From contig DUKA01000109.1 in NCBI GenBank assembly GCA_013329615.1, forward strand, positions 1 to 15,702: 15,702 nucleotides of DNA, in the 5' to 3' direction. Shown piece by piece: positions 1 through 7,075 of this stretch (the first letter of the stretch is position 1; every line of letters starts with the position of its first letter). Origin of the DNA: Candidatus Bathyarchaeota archaeon. GTDB taxonomy: Archaea; Thermoproteota; Bathyarchaeia; TCS64. A program made the position numbers and the translations under genes. The notes beneath the pieces were generated by a model that saw nothing but the letters and a program-made list of their open reading frames with translations, did no database searches and was not told the DNA's origin.

Positions 1-1713
1 ATCCCAAGGCGTCCCCAGCATCTCACGCTTCCCGAAGGTCCACCCGATGTCCGAGGTGCCGAAGAAGCTCACCCAGTTGCTTATGCTCCTCATCGTCACA
101 GCCGCCCTGAACCGCGTCGTGTGGGTCACTATCCAGTTGGTCATGAAGCCTCCGTAGCTGCCGCCGAGGCACGCGAGGCGCACGCCGTCGACCCACGGGT
201 AGTTCTTAATGCAGTAATCGACCGCTTCCATGATGTCGGCGTAGTCCTGTTCGCCGTAGTGGCCGGGTAGGTTCGCCTGGAAGTCCTCAGTGTAGCCTCC
301 GCTCCCCCACGGGTTGATGTACATGACGACGTAGCCCTTCCCGGCTAGGACTTGGTGCTCGTGCATGAGGGAGTTTCCGAAGACGCCGCGTGGTCCGCCG
401 TGTATCTCGACAGCCATCGGGTACTTCTTCCCCTTCTTGAGGCCCGACGGCTTCATTATCCACCCCTCGACGGTGTGTCCGCCGCTGGACTTGAAGGCGA
501 AGCGTTCGTGTGGGCGGAGGTCGAGTCCTTGGCACCACTTCTTGTTGAAGTCGGTTATCTGGCGGTCCTTACCGCTGTTCCTTATCCAGAGGTCGGCGGG
601 CCTCGTCGTGGCGAGGACCGAGTAGACTATGTGATCCTTGCCTGTGAGGCTCCACGCCTCGACGCCGTGGTCGACCTCTCCAAGGAGCTTCTCGACCTTG
701 CCTCCCTTCGTCTTGACCCTGTTGAGGGTGCTGACGCCGGAGAAGTTGGAGGTGAAGTAGATGTATCCGTCGTCGCGCCAGTGTGGGGTCTGGTCGAGGG
801 AGCCAACGCGTACGTCGCTGCTCATCTTTACGCCGAGGTCGGGCTCGTAGCCCTCGGTGAGCTTCCTCGCCGCGCCCCCGACGGCTGGCATTATCCAGAT
901 GTCCGCCTTTGTTGCACCGCTCCTGCGGTAGTCGTGGCCCGCGAAGGCGATCTCCTTACCGTCCGGTGAGGGGCATACGCCGACCATCCCGCCGCCCGCG
1001 CCGTGGATGCTCCAGTTACCCTGAGTGAGCTGGACGGGTTCGCCCTTCGCACCGACGCGGTAGATGTGATCGTAGTCCTCTATGTCGGCGTCGGGCTCGA
1101 CGTTCCCGTAGAAGAGGATGTCGGAGCCCATCCACTCTGCTCCGTCGATCTTGTACTCGCCCTTAGTAACCTGCTTCGGCTTGCCTCCCTTGAAGGGCAC
1201 AGTGAAGACGTGTTTGTAGACGCCCTGGAAGAAGCCCCTACCGTTGAACTTGTAGCCGAGTCGAGTGATGTGCTTCACGTCTCCCTTTGGCTCGACTGGC
1301 TGCGTGGGGCTGATGAACAGTATCTGCTTGCCGTCGGGGGACCACTTCGGCGCCTCGACGCCGAGTTTAACGTCGGTCAGTCTTCGGGCCTCGCCGCCCG
1401 AGGCCTCGATTACGTACAGCTGTGGCTTCTTCTTCTCCTCCCCCTCCTTCGCAGGGGGCGTCGAGGTAAAGAGAAGCCGCTTGCCATCGGGGGACCAGCG
1501 GGGGCCCTTATCCTTCCCCCTCCCGGATGTGAACTGGGTCGACGCCCCGGTCTTCGCGTCCGCCATCCAGATGTCGTTCACGTACTCGTCCTTCTCGTAG
1601 TCGAAGGTCGTGTGGACGAAGGCAATCCTGCCACCGTCGGGGGAGAACCGCGGATCGGATACCAGTCTGAGCTTGAAAAGATCCTTGATCGTTACGGGTT
1701 TCCTATTCGCCAA
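1..1713 (-). CDS. S9-family serine peptidase (acylaminoacyl-peptidase-like), C-terminus cut by window edge
   Basis: Prolyl-oligopeptidase family (S9) serine hydrolase, expected to cleave short or N-acylated peptides. From the TTG at 1713 the frame stays open for 571 codons to base 1. The N-terminal half carries repeated SPDG motifs of a WD40-like (PD40) beta-propeller, for example DPRFSPDGGRIAFV, GPRWSPDGKRLLF and APKWSPDGKQILF. The alpha/beta-hydrolase domain follows, with VEIHGGPRG and the nucleophile motif GGSYGGFMTNW, Ser at about residue 519. The catalytic Asp and His should lie beyond the left edge, so roughly the last tenth or more is missing. Start choice: an in-frame TGA lies two codons before the TTG and the family N-terminus follows, so TTG is the first possible start. 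A minus-strand TATA-like element lies about 35 bases upstream and there is no Shine-Dalgarno, so the mRNA is probably near-leaderless. No signal peptide is seen, so it is probably cytoplasmic. Family sure; substrate unknown. Confidence 0.93.
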   Translation of the reverse strand, partial: MANRKPVTIKDLFKLRLVSDPRFSPDGGRIAFVHTTFDYEKDEYVNDIWMADAKTGASTQFTSGRGKDKGPRWSPDGKRLLFTSTPPAKEGEEKKKPQLYVIEASGGEARRLTDVKLGVEAPKWSPDGKQILFISPTQPVEPKGDVKHITRLGYKFNGRGFFQGVYKHVFTVPFKGGKPKQVTKGEYKIDGAEWMGSDILFYGNVEPDADIEDYDHIYRVGAKGEPVQLTQGNWSIHGAGGGMVGVCPSPDGKEIAFAGHDYRRSGATKADIWIMPAVGGAARKLTEGYEPDLGVKMSSDVRVGSLDQTPHWRDDGYIYFTSNFSGVSTLNRVKTKGGKVEKLLGEVDHGVEAWSLTGKDHIVYSVLATTRPADLWIRNSGKDRQITDFNKKWCQGLDLRPHERFAFKSSGGHTVEGWIMKPSGLKKGKKYPMAVEIHGGPRGVFGNSLMHEHQVLAGKGYVVMYINPWGSGGYTEDFQANLPGHYGEQDYADIMEAVDYCIKNYPWVDGVRLACLGGSYGGFMTNWIVTHTTRFRAAVTMRSISNWVSFFGTSDIGWTFGKREMLGTPWD

Positions 1714-1744
1714 GAACCATCACAAGGGTAAGTTTCTCCGCATT

Positions 1745-1753
1745 CTTTAAAAA
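1745..1753 (-). promoter_or_regulatory. TATA element for the S9 peptidase
   Basis: On the minus strand this reads TTTTTAAAG, centred about 35 bases before the TTG start of the peptidase. That spacing predicts a leader of about 8-10 bases. Judged by eye from composition and spacing only. Confidence 0.45.
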
Positions 1754-1788
1754 GACCTACCGTCACCCGCGTCGGAAATTAATAGAAC

Positions 1789-1797
1789 TTATAAAAG
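1789..1797 (+). promoter_or_regulatory. TATA element for the rpl21e-rpoF-DUF655 operon
   Basis: TTATAAAAG is a good archaeal TATA box. A start site about 25 bases downstream falls near 1817, giving a leader of about 40 bases before the ATG at 1860. The leader is GC-rich and has no strong Shine-Dalgarno. The predicted start site lies after the upstream in-frame GTG at 1812, which argues against that longer start for L21e. Confidence 0.6.
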
Positions 1798-1859
1798 AGT
1801 GCGTAGATAACGTGTGGTGCTCAGCCGGGGCTTACGCCACCGGAAATGGGGCGAACATA

Positions 1860-2153
1860 ATGGGAAAGAGCCAAGGAATACGCAGAAAGAGCAGGGCGGC
1901 CCTCACCAAGAAGGTAAGGGAACGCGGGAAGCTACCGCTAAGCAGACTACTTACAGAGTATCTACCGGGCGAGAAGGTCATCATAAAGATTGACCCCGCC
2001 ATCCACAAGGGGATGCCCCACAAGAGATTCGCGGGTCAGGTCGCCACGGTCAAGGCCAAGCGCGGAAAAGCATACGTCGTAGAGATCCCGCAGACCAAGA
2101 TCGTAAAGACGATCATAGCCCTGCCACAGCACCTCAGGAAGCACGTCGACTAA
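1860..2153 (+). CDS. rpl21e: Ribosomal protein eL21 (L21e)
   Basis: Archaeal/eukaryotic-type large-subunit ribosomal protein eL21, 97 residues from the ATG at 1860, the usual family length. Recognised from the basic N-terminus MGKSQGIRRKSR, the KVIIKIDPAIHKGMPHKRF segment (an SH3-like barrel in the family) and the GKAYVV and KTIIALPQHL stretches. The frame is open upstream to a GTG at 1812 (16 extra codons), but those residues do not look like eL21 and lie before the predicted transcription start. First gene of a three-gene operon, 15 bases before rpoF. This rpl21e-rpoF-DUF655 order is a conserved archaeal cluster coupling ribosome and RNA polymerase components. Confidence 0.96.
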   Translation: MGKSQGIRRKSRAALTKKVRERGKLPLSRLLTEYLPGEKVIIKIDPAIHKGMPHKRFAGQVATVKAKRGKAYVVEIPQTKIVKTIIALPQHLRKHVD

Positions 2154-2168
2154 AGAAGGGCTTTTCAC

Positions 2169-2495
2169 ATGTCCGTAGTTGAGAAGAAGGAGATAACCGT
2201 CGCCGAGGCGAAGGCGCTTCTAGAGGCTAAGGCGGAGGAACTCGACCCACTGCAGCGCAGGGTACTCGACTACACCGTCCGCTTCACGAAGGCAAGCGAG
2301 AAGGACTCCGACAAGCTCGTCTCCGAACTCATGGAGAAGGGCGGGATCGAGAGGCAGCTCGCCGTCCAGCTCGCGAACTGCATGCCGGGCAGCGTCGCCG
2401 AGATACGCACGTTCCTAGGCCGTCAGAGGATCATATCCGAAGAGGCCGTCAACAGCATCCTGACAATAATTAAGAAATACAGGACCGCCCCATAG
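2169..2495 (+). CDS. rpoF: DNA-directed RNA polymerase subunit Rpo4/RpoF (Rpb4 homologue)
   Basis: Subunit F of archaeal RNA polymerase. With Rpo7/RpoE it forms the stalk that binds emerging RNA and helps open the promoter. The 108-residue protein is the usual length. It starts with VEKKEITVAEAKALLE, then has the family helix LDPLQRRVLDYTVRFTK and ends with the HRDC-like helical part (GIERQLAVQLANCMPGSVAEIRTFL). It follows rpl21e after 15 bases and precedes the DUF655 gene by 22, so all three are probably one transcript. No separate TATA element is seen in front of it. Its partner rpoE is not in the window. Confidence 0.95.
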   Translation: MSVVEKKEITVAEAKALLEAKAEELDPLQRRVLDYTVRFTKASEKDSDKLVSELMEKGGIERQLAVQLANCMPGSVAEIRTFLGRQRIISEEAVNSILTIIKKYRTAP

Positions 2496-2517
2496 GTTCC
2501 TGTAAAGGTTCCCCCGG

Positions 2518-3114
2518 GTGAACGATTTGTATAGGGATCAGAAGAAGTACGAGGAGTACGCCTACGTCTTAGACTATCTCTCGCATGGTCGGCCGGGGGC
2601 ACCCAGGACGCCCCACACCTCGGGGGGTATCATACAGATGGTGGGTGAGTCCTACTTCACCCTGCTCGAGGCTTCCCCAAGGAAGGACGCAGAGTACAGC
2701 CCGAGGGACAGGATATTCGTCGGTAAGGGCGACAGGGCGCTCGTCTCACACATAATAGGCAGGGTCGCCTACTCGGAGCTGACCAACTCCGCGAAGGCGG
2801 AGCTGCCCAGTGTCGTGGAGATCGTTGTCAGGGCGAACGAGGCGTTCTTCGTCAACTTCTTCAACACGAGTCAACCGGTGACGCCGAGGATGCACAGCCT
2901 CGAGCTCATCCCCGGTATAGGGAAGAGGCTGATGTTCCTGATACTTGACATAAGGGAGAAACTCTCTTTCACGAGTTTCAAGGACATCGAGGAGAGGGTA
3001 AATCTCAAGGACCCCGCAGGGCTGCTGACGAAGAGGGTGCTCGAGGAGTTGAGTCAGGAGGAGAAGTATCTCCTCTTCACGCGCCCCAGCGCCGAGCACA
3101 CTTACCCAGTTTAG
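2518..3114 (+). CDS. DUF655 family protein (nucleic-acid-binding, HhH motif)
   Basis: Conserved archaeal DUF655 protein, 198 residues, of unknown exact role. Family marks visible are YAYVLDYLSHGRPG near the start, the conserved VGESYFTLLE and RIFVGKGDR segments, and a helix-hairpin-helix at about residues 128-143 (LELIPGIGKRL). HhH motifs bind nucleic acid without sequence preference. The position behind rpl21e and rpoF is conserved in archaea, which suggests a link to ribosome assembly or transcription (inference). GTG start: the next in-frame methionine is about 40 residues in and would remove conserved residues. The typical next gene, the 16S dimethyladenosine methyltransferase ksgA, is not here; a 158-base gap and rpl10e follow instead. 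Confidence 0.9.
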   Translation: MNDLYRDQKKYEEYAYVLDYLSHGRPGAPRTPHTSGGIIQMVGESYFTLLEASPRKDAEYSPRDRIFVGKGDRALVSHIIGRVAYSELTNSAKAELPSVVEIVVRANEAFFVNFFNTSQPVTPRMHSLELIPGIGKRLMFLILDIREKLSFTSFKDIEERVNLKDPAGLLTKRVLEELSQEEKYLLFTRPSAEHTYPV

Positions 3115-3233
3115 GCGCGCATTTTCCCCCGCGGATCGTCGATTCTTTGCACATATGGGAATGGCTTGTTAGTCCCGTGGGTTATGTTTGGGTATGGTTT
3201 TTCGCCGCCATATCGGGGGTGGGGAGCCATCAT

Positions 3234-3242
3234 GTTTTTAAG
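3234..3242 (+). promoter_or_regulatory. TATA element for rpl10e
   Basis: GTTTTTAAG sits about 35 bases before the TTG start of rpl10e, predicting a start site near 3264 and a leader of about 9 bases. It shows that rpl10e has its own promoter and is not simply the tail of the upstream operon. Confidence 0.5.
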
Positions 3243-3272
3243 AATCCTGATGTGCATGTCTGTGGATAAACC

Positions 3273-3773
3273 TTGAACGCCAGGAACTTCAGGAACCCAG
3301 ACCGCATGGCTTACACGCGGCGCAAGTTCATGGGCGGCATACCCGGAAACAAGATCGTCAAATTCACCATGGGCAACACGGGCAAGAAGTTCCCGATGAG
3401 GGTGGAGCTAATCAACCTCGAGCATGGCCAGATCAGGAACAACAGCCTCGAGTCCGCCCGCATCGCGGCGAACAGGCAGCTTGAGCTTGAGCTCGGCACC
3501 GAGCTTTACGCGATGAAGGTGATCCCGTTCCCCCACATAGTGTTGAGGGAGCACAAGAGGGTCAACGTCGCCCAGGCTGACCGTTTCCAGGAGGGCATGA
3601 AGCGCCCGTACGGTAAGCCAACAGGCACCGCTGCACGCGTGAAGCGTGGCGAGCCTCTGATCGTCATCGAGGTCGAGCAGGAGGGCGTCGCGGTCGCGAA
3701 GGAAGCCCTGAAGAGGGCGATGGACAAGTTCCCCGTCCCGAGCAGGATATTCGTCTCAGAGAACAAAGAGTAA
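3273..3773 (+). CDS. rpl10e: Ribosomal protein uL16 (archaeal L10e)
   Basis: Large-subunit protein uL16, called L10e in archaea, which sits near the peptidyl-transferase centre and tRNA acceptor arms. The 166 residues include MAYTRRKFMGGIPGNKIVKF near the N-terminus, the conserved HIVLREHKRV, ADRFQEGMKRPYGKPTGTAA in the middle, and VPSRIFV at the end. Start: an in-frame TAA lies two codons before the TTG at 3273, and residues from that TTG (NARNFRNPDR) match the archaeal N-terminus, so the start is TTG although an ATG lies a few codons in. A TATA element is correctly spaced, so the transcript is near-leaderless. A strong hairpin follows the stop within three bases. Single-gene unit, converging on the aldolase gene. 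Confidence 0.95.
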   Translation: MNARNFRNPDRMAYTRRKFMGGIPGNKIVKFTMGNTGKKFPMRVELINLEHGQIRNNSLESARIAANRQLELELGTELYAMKVIPFPHIVLREHKRVNVAQADRFQEGMKRPYGKPTGTAARVKRGEPLIVIEVEQEGVAVAKEALKRAMDKFPVPSRIFVSENKE

Positions 3774-3775
3774 GA

Positions 3776-3802
3776 CCGGGGCTTTATCCCGGCCAGTTTT
3801 CT
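3776..3802 (+). terminator. Hairpin plus T-tract after rpl10e
   Basis: Perfect 5-bp stem CCGGG/CCCGG (3776-3780 with 3788-3792) around a 7-base loop, three bases after the rpl10e stop, followed by TTTTCT. Looks like a terminator or 3'-end stabilising hairpin. Confidence 0.55.
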
Positions 3803-3852
3803 AGTGCAATTTGTAGGAATAGATCCCCTTTTACATAGATCAGATCATCAAT

Positions 3853-3874
3853 GGAGCCGTATTCTGGCTCCTTT
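3853..3874. terminator. Second hairpin between convergent genes
   Basis: Perfect 6-bp stem GGAGCC/GGCTCC (3853-3858 with 3866-3871) around a 7-base loop, followed on the plus strand by TTT. It lies midway between the convergent stops of rpl10e and the aldolase gene and could act on either strand. Confidence 0.45.
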
Positions 3875-3895
3875 CGGTTAAATTGGCTCAGAAAT

Positions 3896-3923
3896 GGGGT
3901 ATCAAGCGTACCCCGTTTTTCTC
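3896..3923. terminator. Third hairpin with T-tract between convergent genes
   Basis: Perfect 6-bp stem GGGGTA/TACCCC (3896-3901 with 3909-3914) around a 7-base loop, followed on the plus strand by GTTTTTCTC, which abuts the minus-strand aldolase stop. The plus-strand T-run suits a stop for rpl10e read-through; on the minus strand the hairpin lies directly after the aldolase gene. Confidence 0.5.
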
Positions 3924-4815
3924 AGTATAGCTTTGTGTTCTTTAGAGTTTCCGCTACGGCTTTTTCCTGGGTCTCGGTGAGCGGTCCGAGTGGTGGGCGC
4001 GGGGCGCCGGCTTTGTAGCCCATGCGGTTGAGTGTGCCCTTTATGGCTGCGACCTGCGGGTAGCTGGCGACGAGCACGTTGTTGACGTGGCTCGCCGTGC
4101 GCTGCCTCTTACCCGCTGTGGCGATGTCGCCCTTCCTGAATGCTTGGTGTAGTTCGACGCATGCGCCGGGGACTACGTTGGCTATGGCTAAGACTGCGCC
4201 CTTGCCGCCGAGGCTGAGTGCCGGGAGGAACATATCGGCTGCGCCGCTGAGGCACGCGATCTTGTCGCCGCAGAGGCGTATGATCTCCGCCATGTTGCCG
4301 GGTGCCCCGCCGCTGTCCTTGACGCCGGCGAGTCCACTGCAATCCTCGGCGATGCGGGCGATGGTCTTCGGCGCTATGCTGTAGCCCGTGAACTTGGGGA
4401 CGTTGTAGAGGACGACGGGTAGGTCGACGGCGCCGAGCACCGCGGCGTAGTGGCGGAACAGTTCATCCTCTGTGGGGCGGAAGAACCAAGGCGTCGTGAT
4501 GAGTGCGCCCGCGGCGCCGGCGTTCTTCGCGTCGCGTGTAAGCTCTATGGTCTCACGCGTCGCCACGGCGCCCGTGCCCGCTATCACCTGCGCACGCCCG
4601 TCCACATGCTCTATGACGAAGCTAAGAACGTCTGTGAGTTCCTTCCTGCTCAGGTAGGGTGACTCGCCCGTGCTCGCGTTGGCAACGATCCCCGATACGC
4701 CCGCGTTGATCCAGTACTCGATGAGTTCGGCTAGCGCCCCGAACTGTATCTCCCCCTTCGCGTCGAAGGGTGTCACGTTGGGAACGTAGACACCCTCCAG
4801 CTTCAGCCCGGCCAT
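3922..4815 (-). CDS. DapA/N-acetylneuraminate-lyase family aldolase
   Basis: Class I (Schiff-base) aldolase of the dihydrodipicolinate synthase / N-acetylneuraminate lyase / 2-keto-3-deoxy-sugar aldolase family, 297 residues, the usual length. TIM-barrel landmarks: VPNVTPFDAKGEI at the start, substrate-carboxylate loop NASTGESP (47-53), catalytic Tyr137 in VVLYNVP, Schiff-base Lys166 in GVKDSGG, and the family ending PRPPLGPLT. Start: the frame runs upstream to 5070, but that extension overlaps the divergent acyl-CoA synthetase on the other strand and is not family-like. MAGLKLEGVY at 4815 is, and a TATA element lies about 27 bases before it, so the mRNA is probably leaderless. No lysine or sialic-acid genes are nearby, so the substrate cannot be told; the STGES variant of the loop leaves DHDPS and keto-sugar aldolase both possible. 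Confidence 0.92.
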   Translation of the reverse strand: MAGLKLEGVYVPNVTPFDAKGEIQFGALAELIEYWINAGVSGIVANASTGESPYLSRKELTDVLSFVIEHVDGRAQVIAGTGAVATRETIELTRDAKNAGAAGALITTPWFFRPTEDELFRHYAAVLGAVDLPVVLYNVPKFTGYSIAPKTIARIAEDCSGLAGVKDSGGAPGNMAEIIRLCGDKIACLSGAADMFLPALSLGGKGAVLAIANVVPGACVELHQAFRKGDIATAGKRQRTASHVNNVLVASYPQVAAIKGTLNRMGYKAGAPRPPLGPLTETQEKAVAETLKNTKLY

Positions 4816-4836
4816 GGGTATGAGTCGACGGGACGC

Positions 4837-4846
4837 GGTTAAAACT
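4837..4846 (-). promoter_or_regulatory. TATA element for the aldolase gene
   Basis: Minus strand reads AGTTTTAACC, centred about 27 bases before the ATG at 4815, the spacing expected for a leaderless transcript. Part of a compact 78-base divergent promoter region. Confidence 0.5.
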
Positions 4847-4860
4847 GGTTCGGGGGCGGA

Positions 4861-4869
4861 GTTTATAGG
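4861..4869 (+). promoter_or_regulatory. TATA element for the acyl-CoA synthetase
   Basis: GTTTATAGG is centred about 29 bases before the ATG at 4894, predicting a leaderless or nearly leaderless transcript. It lies back to back with the minus-strand TATA element of the aldolase gene, so both promoters may compete or be regulated together. Confidence 0.55.
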
Positions 4870-4893
4870 CTCCCCGCATGCATCCAATCCACG

Positions 4894-6588
4894 ATGGCTC
4901 GGCACTTCCCCCCCGGCGTCCCCCGGAGCATAGAGTACCCCGAGATGCCCCTCTACAGTTTCCTCGAGAACAGCGCGCGCAAGTTCCCCGGGAGGGTCGG
5001 CGCACTCTACCTCGGCAACGGCGTCACATACTCGGCGCTCTGGAAGAGGACGCTGCACCTCGTAGAGCATCTCAGGCGCCTCGGCGTCGAGAAGGGGAAC
5101 CGCGTCGGGCTTCTTTTAGCCAACACCCCCCAGTTCATAGTCGTCTTCAACGGCGTCCTCGCCGCCGGCGGCGTCGTTGTGGCCGTGAACCCCCTCAACC
5201 CAGTCGAGGAGATAGGGCGGGAACTCGCCGAGACCGAGTGCAAGATCCTCATAATCCTCGACAGGCTCCTAGGCAAGCTCCCTCAGGGCTTCGCGGGGAA
5301 GGTGGTCGTCGCCGACGCCGCCGAGTACGCGCCGGCGGGACTACGTCTCCTGAGCGGATTCGCCTACAGGGGCACGGCACCCGAAGGCGCACTCAAGTTC
5401 AATGATCTCACAAAGGGGAAAGCGGCTCAGCCTCTCGCCGTCGACGCGAGGGAGGACCTCGCCGCCATCCTCTACACCTCTGGGACAACCGGGCAGCCCA
5501 AGGGCGTCATGCTCACACACTACGCACTCACGGCGAACGCGCTGCAGAGCTACTACTGGCTCAGGGGCTGGGGGTACAGCGCCAAGCCTCAGCCCGCCGG
5601 GTGGCCCCTCATACTCTGCGCCGTCCCCTTCTTCCATAGCTACGGGCTGAACATCATGAACGAGGCGCTGAGCTTCGGCTGCACCCTTGTCTTGATACCC
5701 GACCCGAGGGCGGAGGCCATCCTCGACGCCGTCCAGAGGCACCGCGTAACCCACATGCCCCTCATCCCCAGATTCGTCTCCGATATCCTCGCCCACCCAA
5801 AGCTAGGCGACTACGACCTGAGCAGCGTCACAACAGCGTCAAGCGGCGGAGCAGCCATCAGCCCCGAGCTGATGAAGAGGTTCGAGGCGATGAGCGGCGC
5901 CAAGTTCTATCAGGGCTACGGGCTGACCGAGGCGGGCCCTGCCACACACGCGACGCCCATCGAGGGCGAGCGCAATTACTTCAGCCCCGGCAAGGCGTAC
6001 CCTGACACCGAGATCAAGGTAATCGACACCCAGATCGGGGAGATCGACGTACCCTCCGGCAAGGAGGGTGAGCTGCTCGTCAGGGGACCCCAGATTATGA
6101 AGGGGTACTGGAAGTCCCCCGAGGAGACGGCGCGCGTACTCGCCGATGGATGGCTCCACACGGGCGACATCGTCCGCGTTGACGACGCGGGTTGGCTCTA
6201 CGTCGTCGGGCGGAAACGCGACCGAATAGTCACAAACGGGCACACCGTATGGCCGACCGAGGTCGAGGACGTGCTGCTATCCAGCCCTGATGTTGAGATG
6301 GCTGTCACCGTCGGCGCCCCCGACCCGCTAAGATGCAACACCGACATACATGCGCTGGTCGTCCTCAGGAAGGGTGCAGTCCGCGAGGGCGCCGAGGCGA
6401 GGCTTGTCGAACTCTGCAGGGAGAGGCTCCAGCCCTATCAGGTGCCGGGGAGGATCGATGTCGTCCCCAGCCTCCCACTCACGAACATGGGCAAGGTGGA
6501 CCGCGTCGCCGTCGAGGCGGAGATAGAGCGCCGCGTCCAGAAGGCGATGGACGACTACGCGCGCGAGCACGGGGCGCAGAAATCATAA
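4894..6588 (+). CDS. Long/medium-chain acyl-CoA synthetase (FadD-like, AMP-forming)
   Basis: ANL-superfamily acid:CoA ligase, 564 residues, a usual length. It activates a carboxylic acid with ATP to acyl-AMP and then acyl-CoA. Core motifs in order: P-loop-like A3 LYTSGTTGQPKG at about 193-204; A5 YQGYGLTEAGP at about 345; RGPQIMKGYW; A7 DGWLHTGDIV at about 420-426; A8 hinge GRKRDRIVTNGH at about 438-449; and A10 NMGKV with the adenylation Lys534. The A8 region ends HTVWPTEVE, in the style of archaeal FadD-like ligases, so a fatty or aryl acid is likelier than acetate (inference). No signal or membrane segment, so cytoplasmic or peripheral. Start at the ATG 4894 is supported by TATA spacing. 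No beta-oxidation genes are adjacent. A small gene follows after 22 bases on the same strand. Confidence 0.93.
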   Translation: MARHFPPGVPRSIEYPEMPLYSFLENSARKFPGRVGALYLGNGVTYSALWKRTLHLVEHLRRLGVEKGNRVGLLLANTPQFIVVFNGVLAAGGVVVAVNPLNPVEEIGRELAETECKILIILDRLLGKLPQGFAGKVVVADAAEYAPAGLRLLSGFAYRGTAPEGALKFNDLTKGKAAQPLAVDAREDLAAILYTSGTTGQPKGVMLTHYALTANALQSYYWLRGWGYSAKPQPAGWPLILCAVPFFHSYGLNIMNEALSFGCTLVLIPDPRAEAILDAVQRHRVTHMPLIPRFVSDILAHPKLGDYDLSSVTTASSGGAAISPELMKRFEAMSGAKFYQGYGLTEAGPATHATPIEGERNYFSPGKAYPDTEIKVIDTQIGEIDVPSGKEGELLVRGPQIMKGYWKSPEETARVLADGWLHTGDIVRVDDAGWLYVVGRKRDRIVTNGHTVWPTEVEDVLLSSPDVEMAVTVGAPDPLRCNTDIHALVVLRKGAVREGAEARLVELCRERLQPYQVPGRIDVVPSLPLTNMGKVDRVAVEAEIERRVQKAMDDYAREHGAQKS

Positions 6589-6610
6589 GCAACCCCGGCT
6601 AGTATCCCCC

Positions 6611-7075
6611 ATGCTCCCGCCGAAGGACCTTCTCAGGGATAGGATAGCCCGAATAATCGCCGCCACCCGCTTCCCATTTGTCGACCAGATTACGTGGGAC
6701 GAGGACCGAAAGACGCTCGTCAACACACGCGGCGAGAAGCCGTACCCGATCGAGGGCCCGAAGGGAAAGGTCTACCCGAGTGTCGTCGTCCTCAACCCCG
6801 ACGGCAAGGTCAGGGAGATAGGCGAGGTCGAGATGGAGGTCAAGCCGAGCCTCGTGGCGAAGTGGAGGCTGCTCTCCGAGAAGACGGGCATGGGTGAGAA
6901 GTACAAGAAGCTCTTCGTCTACGTCCCCGCTGGCGAGGGCGAGAAGGCAAGGAGGCTCCTAGAGGAGAACAAGATAGAGTACGCGGGGCTCCGCGAGTGG
7001 AGCATCGAGGACGGCTCCCTAGTCACCCGCCCCGTGGTGACGCCCGACATGGAGTACGACCACAGGGTCAGCTAG
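6611..7075 (+). CDS. Conserved hypothetical, possible degenerate PD-(D/E)XK nuclease-fold protein
   Basis: A 154-residue protein of unknown function. The middle, YPSVVVLNPDG (55-65) then REIGEVEME (68-76), then VAKWRLL and LFVYVPAGEGEKARRLLEEN (101-120), has the strand-strand-helix-strand-helix order of the restriction-endonuclease-like fold. I recall small hypothetical proteins with YPD...EVE(T)E in the same places. Here the first acidic residue of such a site is Ser57, while E72 and E74 remain, so it may be inactive or only bind DNA. This fold call is inference. It starts 22 bases after the acyl-CoA synthetase; a weak TATA-like AATCATAAG about 26 bases upstream overlaps that gene's stop, so it could be leaderless. 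Its last 8 bases overlap the end of the convergent HerA-like ATPase gene. Confidence 0.75.
   Translation: MLPPKDLLRDRIARIIAATRFPFVDQITWDEDRKTLVNTRGEKPYPIEGPKGKVYPSVVVLNPDGKVREIGEVEMEVKPSLVAKWRLLSEKTGMGEKYKKLFVYVPAGEGEKARRLLEENKIEYAGLREWSIEDGSLVTRPVVTPDMEYDHRVS

Noticed and set aside
352..1731. Long plus-strand open frames (352-969 and 1003-1731) opposite the S9 peptidase
   Set aside because: The minus frame has clear propeller and GGSYGG motifs over the whole span. The plus frames give leucine/valine/glutamate-rich text with no family features and are a by-product of GC-rich codon use.
1812..1859. 16-codon upstream extension of eL21 from GTG 1812
   Set aside because: It lies before the predicted transcription start and adds residues not found in eL21 proteins.
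1801..1860. tRNA-like or structured RNA in the GC-rich rpl21e leader
   Set aside because: GGTG...CACC and small inner pairings exist, but there is no T-loop consensus, no acceptor stem and no stable long helix.
4816..5070. N-terminal extension of the aldolase frame
   Set aside because: The extra residues overlap the start of the divergent acyl-CoA synthetase, do not match the family, and would lie upstream of the TATA element at 4837-4846.
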